DNA from: Verrucomicrobiales bacterium
Lineage (GTDB): Bacteria; Verrucomicrobiota; Verrucomicrobiia; Limisphaerales; UBA1100
Assembly: GCA_011523245.1 (NCBI GenBank)
Contig: WTHG01000127.1
Coordinates: 1 to 12,025 of the forward strand
Direction of reading: 5' to 3'
Length of the DNA: 12,025 nucleotides
Every line of letters begins with the position of its first letter. The first letter of the stretch is position 1. Under the pieces are notes generated by a model, which was not told the DNA's origin, made no database searches, and was given only the letters and a program-made list of their open reading frames with translations. Shown piece after piece: positions 1-6,395 of this stretch. A program made the translations under genes and the position numbers.

Positions 1-977
1 AATGGCACATCGCGCCCAGCGTGGCCCGCGGCGGGCGCGTGGCCAAAGAGCTTTCGCCCACTGGGCAGGGCTTTGATGTGAATATCGGCGGCACCTCGTA
101 CGGTGGCCCGCCCAGTTTCTTTTCACCTTACCGCAACGCCGAGCTGGCCGATGGACCGAAGGGCGAGTATCTGCCGGACCGATTGGTCGATGAAACGATT
201 CAGTTTATCCGCGCCAAAAAAGATCAACCGTGGATGACGCACCTGTGGTTTTACACCGTGCACTGGCCGATGCAGGCACCCGAAGCGTTGCTAAAAAAAT
301 ATGAAAACCGCAAAGGATCCGGCCTGAACGACACGCGCTACGGCGCGATGATCGAGGCCATGGACGCTTCGATTGGCCGGTTGTTGGCGGCGCTCGATGA
401 GATGGGCGAGGCGAGGGATACGCTCCTGATTTTCACCAGCGACAATGGCGGCTTTGCCGGCGTGAGTGATTGTCGGCCGTTGCGCGAATCGAAGGGGCAT
501 CTGTACGAGGGCGGCATCCGCGTGCCGATGATTGTGCGTTGGCCTGGTCAAGTGGAGCCGGGATCCACGTGCATTTGGCCGGTGGTGAGCATGGATTTTT
601 ACCCGACCTTCCTTGAGGTCGCCGGGCTCAAGCCGGGCAAAGCACCGGTCGATGGCGAAAGCATCATTCCATTGCTCAAGCAACAGGCGCGCTTCACCGG
701 CGGTGGCGGTTTAAAACGCGATGAGATTTTCTTTCACTTCCCAAACTACGCCTGGCACATGGGCAACCGTCTTGGCGGCGCGGTGGTGGCCAGCAACGGC
801 TGGAAGCTCATTCGCAATTATGATGATAATTCACTCGAGCTTTACAACCTGCAAGAAGACCTCAGCGAAAAGAAAAACATGGCGAAAGAAAAACCCCAGC
901 TCGCCCGGCTCTTGAACAGCAAGCTTTCGGTATGGCTGAAGGAAACTAACGCGCCCATGCCGCGTCCGCCGAAGTAG
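1..977 (+). CDS. Sulfatase (arylsulfatase A-like), C-terminal part
   Basis: This is a sulfatase cut by the left window edge. The reading frame is open from base 3, and its first residues (W-H-I, with the preceding aa fitting a Lys codon) match the sulfatase GKWH motif, so the N-terminus and the CxPSR catalytic cysteine lie outside the window. A GTG at 21 is internal and is not a real start. Visible family motifs are a His in HWPMQAP (codon 261-263), the metal-binding Asp-Asn in FTSDNGG (441-446), and a substrate-binding Lys in KGHLYEGGIRVP (492-494). The C-terminal subdomain has the usual pattern of NGWKLI, then LELYNLQEDLSEKKN. The enzyme would hydrolyse sulfate esters, probably of polysaccharides or glycosaminoglycan-like glycans, and is probably exported, but its signal region is not visible. 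The stop is TAG. I see no convincing terminator after it. The substrate cannot be told from this fragment. Confidence 0.93.
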   Translation, partial: WHIAPSVARGGRVAKELSPTGQGFDVNIGGTSYGGPPSFFSPYRNAELADGPKGEYLPDRLVDETIQFIRAKKDQPWMTHLWFYTVHWPMQAPEALLKKYENRKGSGLNDTRYGAMIEAMDASIGRLLAALDEMGEARDTLLIFTSDNGGFAGVSDCRPLRESKGHLYEGGIRVPMIVRWPGQVEPGSTCIWPVVSMDFYPTFLEVAGLKPGKAPVDGESIIPLLKQQARFTGGGGLKRDEIFFHFPNYAWHMGNRLGGAVVASNGWKLIRNYDDNSLELYNLQEDLSEKKNMAKEKPQLARLLNSKLSVWLKETNAPMPRPPK

Positions 978-1074
978 AAAATCTTCCGAGGGGGAGGGTT
1001 CACTTTGCTCCTAACAGTTTGAGGTGGCGGTGAGAGATTGATTTTTCGACGGTTGTTGTGATAGCTTTCTTGGC

Positions 1075-1082
1075 AGGAGGTG
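1075..1082 (+). promoter_or_regulatory. Strong ribosome binding site for the NUDIX gene
   Basis: AGGAGGTG is a full complement to the usual 16S rRNA 3' end and is the best Shine-Dalgarno site in the window. It ends 2-4 nt before a TTG codon at 1085. It lies downstream of the GTG at 1058, which would otherwise be the longest start, so it argues for starting at the TTG. Most other genes here have no clear site. Confidence 0.6.
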
Positions 1083-1084
1083 TT

Positions 1085-1480
1085 TTGAAAAAAGCGGTTA
1101 AGACTGGCGTGGTGGCCACTCGGACTCGCAAGGGTTTGCGCGAGGTGCTGTTGGTTTCCACCAAAAAAAATCGATGGGGTTTGCCCAAGGGGAATTTGAT
1201 TCCACGGTTGGGAAAGAAACGTTCGGCGTTGGAAGAGGCCTACGAAGAGGCGGGCGTGCTCGGGGAAATTCGAAATGGCCGTCGTGTGCGGCTCGAGCGG
1301 GCTCGGTGGACGCTGGACCTGTATCCAATGCGGGTGGCCAAACAACTTCGACATTGGCCGGAAAAGGCCTGGCGCGACCGGCGTTGGGTGCCGGTGCATC
1401 AACTGGATGAATGGCTGCGCCGTCGCGATTTGGTTAAGAGCATAAAAAAGCTGGCTCGCCCCGCGCGTCAACTGGCGTAG
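1085..1480 (+). CDS. NUDIX hydrolase (131 aa)
   Basis: A small NUDIX-fold pyrophosphohydrolase, likely cleaving a nucleoside diphosphate linked to another moiety; the substrate is unknown. The N-terminus KKAVKTGVVATR is the usual first strand of the fold, followed by RWGLPKGN and the NUDIX box. Set against G-x5-E-x7-R-E-U-x-E-E-x-G-U, the box keeps the first Gly, the catalytic helix residues E-x2-E-E-x-G-V and the final hydrophobic residue, but position 7 is Leu instead of Glu and position 15 is Glu instead of Arg. A Leu at position 7 also occurs in a WxxPKG-type NUDIX group that I recall from other bacteria, so loss of activity is not implied. I chose TTG 1085 because of the Shine-Dalgarno site just upstream. 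GTG 1058 would add nine residues (MIAFLAGGV) and place that site inside the gene. No signal peptide is seen, so the protein is cytoplasmic. It sits alone between two sulfatases with no obvious functional link. Confidence 0.88.
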   Translation: MKKAVKTGVVATRTRKGLREVLLVSTKKNRWGLPKGNLIPRLGKKRSALEEAYEEAGVLGEIRNGRRVRLERARWTLDLYPMRVAKQLRHWPEKAWRDRRWVPVHQLDEWLRRRDLVKSIKKLARPARQLA

Positions 1481-1523
1481 TGATTTCATTTGTTTCTTGT
1501 TTAGGGTGTGACTAGGTTTCTCC

Positions 1524-2936
1524 ATGCGTTTGTTTTTTCTTTTTTGCGCCACGGCGTTGATGGCCATGTCCAAGCCGTACAATTTGTTGGTGATTCAAAC
1601 TGACGAACACCATTTCAAAACATTGGGCTGTTATGGCGGGAAAATAGTACAGACCCCCAATATCGATTGGCTTGCACAACATGGGGCGATGGCTACCAGC
1701 TTTTATGCCACCACACCGGTGTGTTCGCCGTCGCGGGCGGCATTTATGAGCGGATTGTACCCCCATAAGACGCCTGTCAGCACCAACAACATTCCTTTGG
1801 ATAATGGGATCGTTACCTTTGCTGAAATACTAAGCCGGCATGGATACGCCACCGGCTACGCGGGTAAATGGCATCTCGATGGAGAGGGAAAACCGCAATG
1901 GGGACCGACTCGGCAGTTCGGATGGGAGGACAACCGTTTTATGTTTAATCGCGGTCACTGGAAAAAATTTACTGATTCCAAGGATGGGCCGCAAGTTGGT
2001 GCACGTAAAAACGGTGAACCGAACTATGCTCTTGATGATGCGAATGAGGAGACTTTTGCCACCGATTGGCTGACTGATAAGGTGATTGATTTTGTAAACG
2101 CCAAAAAAGGAAAGCCGTTCTGTTACATGGTCAGTTATCCAGATCCGCATGGGCCAAACACCGTCAGAGCCCCGTACGACACTATGTATGACCACGTTCA
2201 GGTGCCAATACCCCGTTCGGTGAATAAGACTCGTGCGCAAACGCCGGTGTGGGCAGCAAAAGCACCAAAGATTACCGCGGATACTGTGCGGATACTCATG
2301 CCTAAGTATTATGGCATGGTGAAATGTTTGGATGACAACATCGGTCGCATTTTATCAACGCTACGTCGAAATGGGCAGCTGGAGCGGACCCTGATTGTCT
2401 TCACCAGCGATCACGGAGATCTTTGCGGTGAACATGGCCGCCTTAACAAGGGCGTTCCTTTTGAGGGGTCGGCGCGTATTCCTTTTTTGCTGTATTGCCC
2501 CGGCAAAGTACCACCGGGCACCGTAGTGAAGGAGGCATTGAGCTGCATTGATTTCCTGCCGACTGTAACCAGTCTTATGGAGGTGAAGCATCGCCTCAAG
2601 GTTGATGGTCGCAATGCCGAGAGCCTGTTCACCCAAGTGCGCGGCGGCGAATGGGAGGACATTGCATTCCTGCGCTCCACTAAAAGTGCCGAAGGCTGGC
2701 TTTGCGCAGTGACCGACCGCTACAAACTGGTGTATGCCGCCAGTGGTAACCCGTGGCTCTTCGATCTGGAGCAGGATCCGGATGAGATGAAAAACTTCTT
2801 CCATTCTCCAGCTCACCAGAAAATCGTCCACCGACTCACCGGCGCTTTGGCCGGGTATGCGGAGACGCACAAGGATGTGCATCTTGAGAAACCCAACATC
2901 GCCGAAGCCATGCAGACTGTGTTGAGGGTAAAGTAG
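1524..2936 (+). CDS. Sulfatase, complete, exported (470 aa)
   Basis: A complete type I sulfatase. Residues 1-16 form a short hydrophobic leader (MRLFFLFCATALMAMS), consistent with export, although the cleavage site is not clear-cut. The metal site begins at Asp27 in QTDEHH, where the second canonical Asp is Glu28. The LGCYG and TPNID landmarks follow. The formylglycine motif C67-S-P-S-R71 is intact and of the Cys type, so the enzyme depends on a formylglycine-generating system encoded elsewhere. GKWHL is at 114-118, H209 is in YPDPHGP, the metal pair Asp296-His297 is in FTSDHGD, and Lys309 is a candidate sulfate-binding residue. His replacing Asn at the metal pair separates it from the first sulfatase and fits the DHGD-type subgroup. 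The start ATG 1524 is favoured because a later in-frame ATG (1560) would lose most of the leader. The likely role is desulfation of a polysaccharide; the exact substrate is not readable. The next gene begins 38 nt downstream and may be co-transcribed. Confidence 0.95.
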   Translation: MRLFFLFCATALMAMSKPYNLLVIQTDEHHFKTLGCYGGKIVQTPNIDWLAQHGAMATSFYATTPVCSPSRAAFMSGLYPHKTPVSTNNIPLDNGIVTFAEILSRHGYATGYAGKWHLDGEGKPQWGPTRQFGWEDNRFMFNRGHWKKFTDSKDGPQVGARKNGEPNYALDDANEETFATDWLTDKVIDFVNAKKGKPFCYMVSYPDPHGPNTVRAPYDTMYDHVQVPIPRSVNKTRAQTPVWAAKAPKITADTVRILMPKYYGMVKCLDDNIGRILSTLRRNGQLERTLIVFTSDHGDLCGEHGRLNKGVPFEGSARIPFLLYCPGKVPPGTVVKEALSCIDFLPTVTSLMEVKHRLKVDGRNAESLFTQVRGGEWEDIAFLRSTKSAEGWLCAVTDRYKLVYAASGNPWLFDLEQDPDEMKNFFHSPAHQKIVHRLTGALAGYAETHKDVHLEKPNIAEAMQTVLRVK

Positions 2937-2974
2937 AGGTTGACGACCAGAAAACTGTGGCCGACCATCGCCGC

Positions 2975-4486
2975 ATGGCGAAGTCCAAGAATTCCAATTC
3001 ATCCGAGACGCCCAACCGGCGTGAATTCATTAAGACCTCCGGCAAAGTGGCTGGGGCCTCTGCGCTGGCCGGCGTGGCTATTCCACACGTACACGCAAAC
3101 GTCAACGACACCGTGAAGGTGGCGCTTGTTGGTGCCGGCGGCCGCGGTACTGGCGCTGCCAATAACGCTTTGTCCGTTTCGGCCGGGCACGGCCCCACCA
3201 AGCTCGTGGCAGCCGCGGATATTTTTGAGGACAAACTCAAGAGTAGTCTAAACGGTCTATCCAAAAAGCATAAGGAGAAGGTGGATCTTGGAAAGACCGG
3301 AAAGAACGGTTTGCCCGAGCGCGCCTACATCGGCTTTGAGGCCTACAAGGAAGCCATCAGCAATCTCGATAAGGGCGATGTGGCCATCTTCACCACGCCG
3401 CCGGCTTTCCGCTGGGTGTTCTACAAATACGCCGTGGAGCGGGGCATCAATGTGTTCATGGAAAAACCGGTGACCGCCGATGGGTATGGCACCAAGCAGA
3501 TCCTTGAGATCAACAAGATGGCCAAGCAGAAGAACCTGAAGGTGGGCGTGGGCCTCATGTGCCGCCACAGCCGCGCGCGCGGCGCGATGGCTGACAAGAT
3601 TCAGGAAGGCGCTGTGGGCGATGTAGTGCTCATGCGCAGCTACCGTATGCACGGTCCGGTGGCGTCCGCGCGATCCATCCCGCAGAAACTACGAGATGAG
3701 TACAAGGACCTTGAGGAAATTCGCTGGCAAATTCGCCGCTTCCACAGTTTCATCTGGGCCAGTGGCGGTTGCTTCAACGATTACTACATTCATAACATCG
3801 ACGAATGCTGCTGGATGAAGGCCGCCGCCATGGGCGACCCGGAACACACCGGCGGTGATGCGCTCAACGTGATGGGGTCCCTCGATAAATGGACCTGGCC
3901 GATCATGGCGCAAGCCACCGGTGGCAAGCACTTCACCAAGAACCGCCAAGGCCAGCCGTACGTGGATCAGAACTTCGACAACTACTCGGTGGAATACACC
4001 TATGCCGACGGCACCAAGCTTATGCACTACGGCCGAACCATCGAGGGCTGCCACAATGAGTTTGCCAGTTACATTCACGGCACCAAGGGCTTTGGCACCT
4101 TCTCCAAGAACGGCCACTGGCCCGCGCCCAGCGCGTTGTACTCCGGCCTCACGCCGAATCCGAAAAACGAAACGTGGAAATTCCCGGCGCGCGAGACCAA
4201 TCCCTATCAGGACGAATGGGAGGATCTGCTCGACGCCATCCGCAATGACAAGCCGTACAACGAAGCCGAACGCGGCGCACTAGCTAGTCAGGTGTGCAAT
4301 ATGGGCCGTATGGCCGCGCACACCGGTCAGCGTGTGATGTGGGATGACGCTCTCAACGCCGATCCGTTGGCGCCCGAGATCGAGAAGCTCGTCGGACTGG
4401 GTGGTGATTCCGCGCCGGTCAAAGCTGATGCCGATGGCTTCTACCCGACACCGCAACCGGGCATCACCAAGAAGCGCGAGTATTAA
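2975..4486 (+). CDS. Gfo/Idh/MocA family oxidoreductase with Tat signal (503 aa)
   Basis: An NAD(P)-dependent oxidoreductase-like protein of the Gfo/Idh/MocA family. The N-terminus carries a twin-arginine signal: R15-R16-E-F-I-K, a hydrophobic stretch at about 22-37, and a candidate AxA-like cleavage region near HVHA. The Rossmann fold starts at VALVGAGGRG, with the dinucleotide loop at residues 53-58. The family E163-K164-P165 motif is present (NVFMEKPVTAD). In the second domain, H273 in IHNIDE is the usual catalytic-region histidine. At about 500 residues it is longer than many family members but similar in style to the exported paralogues abundant in Planctomycetes and Verrucomicrobia. A Tat signal suggests that the protein folds with its cofactor before export. 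ATG 2975 is chosen; an in-frame GTG at 2957 adds six residues and cannot be excluded, and neither has a good ribosome site. It likely acts on a sugar or sugar derivative alongside the upstream sulfatase, but that is inferred from position. A strong terminator follows. Confidence 0.93.
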   Translation: MAKSKNSNSSETPNRREFIKTSGKVAGASALAGVAIPHVHANVNDTVKVALVGAGGRGTGAANNALSVSAGHGPTKLVAAADIFEDKLKSSLNGLSKKHKEKVDLGKTGKNGLPERAYIGFEAYKEAISNLDKGDVAIFTTPPAFRWVFYKYAVERGINVFMEKPVTADGYGTKQILEINKMAKQKNLKVGVGLMCRHSRARGAMADKIQEGAVGDVVLMRSYRMHGPVASARSIPQKLRDEYKDLEEIRWQIRRFHSFIWASGGCFNDYYIHNIDECCWMKAAAMGDPEHTGGDALNVMGSLDKWTWPIMAQATGGKHFTKNRQGQPYVDQNFDNYSVEYTYADGTKLMHYGRTIEGCHNEFASYIHGTKGFGTFSKNGHWPAPSALYSGLTPNPKNETWKFPARETNPYQDEWEDLLDAIRNDKPYNEAERGALASQVCNMGRMAAHTGQRVMWDDALNADPLAPEIEKLVGLGGDSAPVKADADGFYPTPQPGITKKREY

Positions 4487-4505
4487 AAAACCGCCCGCAA
4501 CCTTG

Positions 4506-4546
4506 CCCCCGCATCCGCTTCACGGCAGGATGCGGGGGATTTTTTT
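4506..4546 (+). terminator. Intrinsic terminator after the oxidoreductase
   Basis: A perfect 11-bp GC-rich stem (CCCCCGCATCC at 4506-4516 with GGATGCGGGGG at 4528-4538) encloses an 11-nt loop. It is followed by A and a run of seven T (4540-4546). It begins 19 nt after the stop of the Gfo/Idh/MocA gene and should end that transcript. The next ORF's ATG starts at 4547, directly after the T-run. Confidence 0.93.
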
Positions 4547-5089
4547 ATGGCCAAGGAAACCTCCGACAATCCGCTGACCAAGGATGATAACATCATGGGC
4601 TTTGCCGTGAAAATGGCCTTGATTGCCGTGATCATTTACATCGGCCTGTATTCTTTCGACCAATGGATGCGTAAAAAGGACGGCCCGTGGACAGTCACCT
4701 TTCAAACTGACGACAACGGCACGCCGATGATGGTCATCGACTGGGCCGCGCGCGGATATCGGAACTGCACTCTAGTATTTTCGGGCGAGACTGTACCGGT
4801 GGATTTTGAAACAGTACGGACCAATTTCGTTGATCCGGTGCATCTGCCACAACCCGTGCCCTTCGGAAACTGGTTTTATTCTGACCTCACTTATCTCCCT
4901 GGAACGGTGACCTTCGATCTGTTTCCCATCGACGCCAATGCCTCCAGCAAAGGGCGCCGGCATGAAATCGAGCTACTGCCGCGCGGCTTAGTGGTCAATC
5001 GTAAGGCCCACGCGTGGAAGGATGGCTTGCGTATCGAAGTGTCGGCCGAGGCCAAAGAGGATTGGCAGGAAACTGATGTGAAATATTAG
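4547..5089 (+). CDS. Single-pass membrane protein of unknown function (180 aa)
   Basis: I do not recognise this protein. From ATG 4547 the first 18 residues are polar (MAKETSDNPLTKDDNIMG), then a hydrophobic segment at about 19-36 (FAVKMALIAVIIYIGLYS) forms one probable membrane helix, followed by a charged WMRKKDG. The remaining roughly 140 residues look like a soluble, beta-rich domain rich in aromatic residues and prolines, with no repeats and no cysteines apart from one. Positive charges after the helix leave the topology uncertain. The start is doubtful: ATG 4547 abuts the T-run of the upstream terminator, while ATG 4595 (residue 17, just before the helix) has an AAGGA-like site ending about ten bases upstream. 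The shorter form would have 164 residues. The stop TAG at 5087-5089 overlaps the stop of the convergent serine hydrolase gene. It is probably a lineage-specific conserved protein. Confidence 0.72.
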   Translation: MAKETSDNPLTKDDNIMGFAVKMALIAVIIYIGLYSFDQWMRKKDGPWTVTFQTDDNGTPMMVIDWAARGYRNCTLVFSGETVPVDFETVRTNFVDPVHLPQPVPFGNWFYSDLTYLPGTVTFDLFPIDANASSKGRRHEIELLPRGLVVNRKAHAWKDGLRIEVSAEAKEDWQETDVKY

Positions 5090-6306
5090 TCCGGTTTCAA
5101 TGGCGGCAAGGCGCCTGGGACATTTTCAAAATCAAAACCCTTCACCGCTTCGGCGGCTAACGTGCCGAGGGTTCGCCGCAATGGAACAACGCTAGGGCCG
5201 CGTTCGGTGGGATGCACGCGGTTGCACAGGAACACCACAAATGTCTTCGAGTATGGATCAATCCAAAGCGACGGTCCTGTGAACCCTGTGTGGCCGAAGG
5301 AACCGAGCGGGAACTTGTGCCCGCGCGGGCTGGAATAGCCCGTATCAATATCCCAACCCAAACCGCGGCGCGCGGGCAGAGTGGGGGGTGTTTGGACGGA
5401 GGTCATCAATTGCACTGTCTCCGTCTTTAATAATTGCACCCCGTCGAGTTCGCCTGCCTGCAGCAACATGCGCGCATAACGCGCGAGATCGGGTGCCGTG
5501 GTGAACAGGCCGGCATGGCCGGCAATGCCGGAGGTCTTGCGCGCCCGCGGGTCATGCACCACGCCGCGTAGTGCCTTGCCGTCGGCAACCGTGGTGGGCG
5601 CAATGCGCGCATGCTTGGTCGCTGGGGGATTGTAGCCGGTGTCGTGCATCTTCAACGGTCCGAAGATTTCTTCGGCACAAAACACATCCAGCCGTTTTCC
5701 GCTGACGCGCCGGACGATTTCATCCAGTAATTGAAAATTGATATCGCTGTAAATGAAGCGTTCATCCGGCGCCGCGCGCGGTATTTCCGCCACACATTTG
5801 GCAATGCATTCCTGATGCCCGTTCCAGCCGTTCACGGAAATATCCGGGCGCAGGCCGCTGGTGTGCGTGAGCAACTGCCGGATGGTGATGGCCTCTCGGC
5901 CTTGATCGATGAACTCTGGAAGATGCCTGTGAACGGGATCCTCAATGTTTAACTTCCCGCGCTCGTGCAACAGCAGCACGGCTGGTGTAGTGGCGATGAC
6001 TTTGGTAAGCGACGCTGCATCATAAATCGTGTTGCCTTGCGCCACCGCATTCACAGGCTGCGTACTTGCCATGCCGTAGGCGCGATGAAAGGCCACGCCC
6101 TGCCGCTCCAACCAGAGTACGCCGCCCGGCAGGCGTTTCTCGCCCCGCGCCTCATGAATAGCCACACCGATGGCATGGAGTTTCTTCTGATCAAAGGTAC
6201 GAACCAGCTCCTGCGACGGCTGCGGGGCGTCCGGCCAGCGGAGACAAGATGTGCAAATCACTGCAATCGAGGCAGTTATGAAGAAAATGTGAAGAAATCG
6301 AGTCAT
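5086..6306 (-). CDS. Serine hydrolase, beta-lactamase/PBP fold, probable lipoprotein (406 aa)
   Basis: A member of the serine beta-lactamase-like family (class C/AmpH/EstB type), whose members include D,D-peptidases, esterases and beta-lactamases. The N-terminus has a hydrophobic signal ending near CTS-C21, a possible though imperfect lipobox that would make it an outer-membrane or periplasmic lipoprotein. Catalytic motif 1 is S99-L-T-K102, with S99 the nucleophile. The family landmark LLTHTSGL is at 145-152. Motif 2 is Y186-S-D188, replacing the classical Y-x-N, as in many of the esterase/peptidase-like members. Motif 3 is H339-T-G341 in GHTGFTG, replacing KTG. The length suits a stand-alone catalytic domain. 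The start ATG reads off the - strand at 6306 and no strong ribosome site is seen. It is divergent from the S9 peptidase with 89 nt between them, and tail-to-tail with the membrane protein with overlapping stops. The substrate is unknown. A true resistance beta-lactamase is less likely given HTG and YSD. Confidence 0.92.
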   Translation of the reverse strand: MTRFLHIFFITASIAVICTSCLRWPDAPQPSQELVRTFDQKKLHAIGVAIHEARGEKRLPGGVLWLERQGVAFHRAYGMASTQPVNAVAQGNTIYDAASLTKVIATTPAVLLLHERGKLNIEDPVHRHLPEFIDQGREAITIRQLLTHTSGLRPDISVNGWNGHQECIAKCVAEIPRAAPDERFIYSDINFQLLDEIVRRVSGKRLDVFCAEEIFGPLKMHDTGYNPPATKHARIAPTTVADGKALRGVVHDPRARKTSGIAGHAGLFTTAPDLARYARMLLQAGELDGVQLLKTETVQLMTSVQTPPTLPARRGLGWDIDTGYSSPRGHKFPLGSFGHTGFTGPSLWIDPYSKTFVVFLCNRVHPTERGPSVVPLRRTLGTLAAEAVKGFDFENVPGALPPLKPD

Positions 6307-6340
6307 CGTTCAGTCAAATCTAACCGTGCAGGCGGTGGGT

Positions 6341-6356
6341 GGCAAGGAGGCTTGCC
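6341..6356 (+). repeat. Short inverted repeat with Shine-Dalgarno-like loop
   Basis: GGCAAG and CTTGCC form a perfect 6-bp stem around a GAGG loop. The stem extends to about 8 bp with one wobble pair. It lies in the 89-nt divergent space between the serine hydrolase and the S9 peptidase. The AAGGAGG sequence would be partly in the loop when folded. It could be a weak regulatory hairpin or an operator, or it could be chance. There is no T-run, so it is not an intrinsic terminator. Confidence 0.35.
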
Positions 6357-6395
6357 GCGGGCGGAATGTTTTGAAATGATTTTTCTCACGACGAA

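Noticed and set aside
978..1084. Intergenic stretch examined for a terminator, promoter or small RNA
   Set aside because: No stem followed by a T-run and no good promoter pair is visible; only the ribosome binding site at its right end is supported.
842..1582. Open frame of 246 codons on the - strand across the NUDIX gene
   Set aside because: It is antisense to a recognisable NUDIX gene and to the ends of both sulfatases, and its translation shows no family motif.
5086..6306. Antibiotic-resistance beta-lactamase
   Set aside because: The SxxK motif is present, but YSD and HTG motifs and the lipoprotein-like leader fit the broader esterase/peptidase-like serine hydrolases better.
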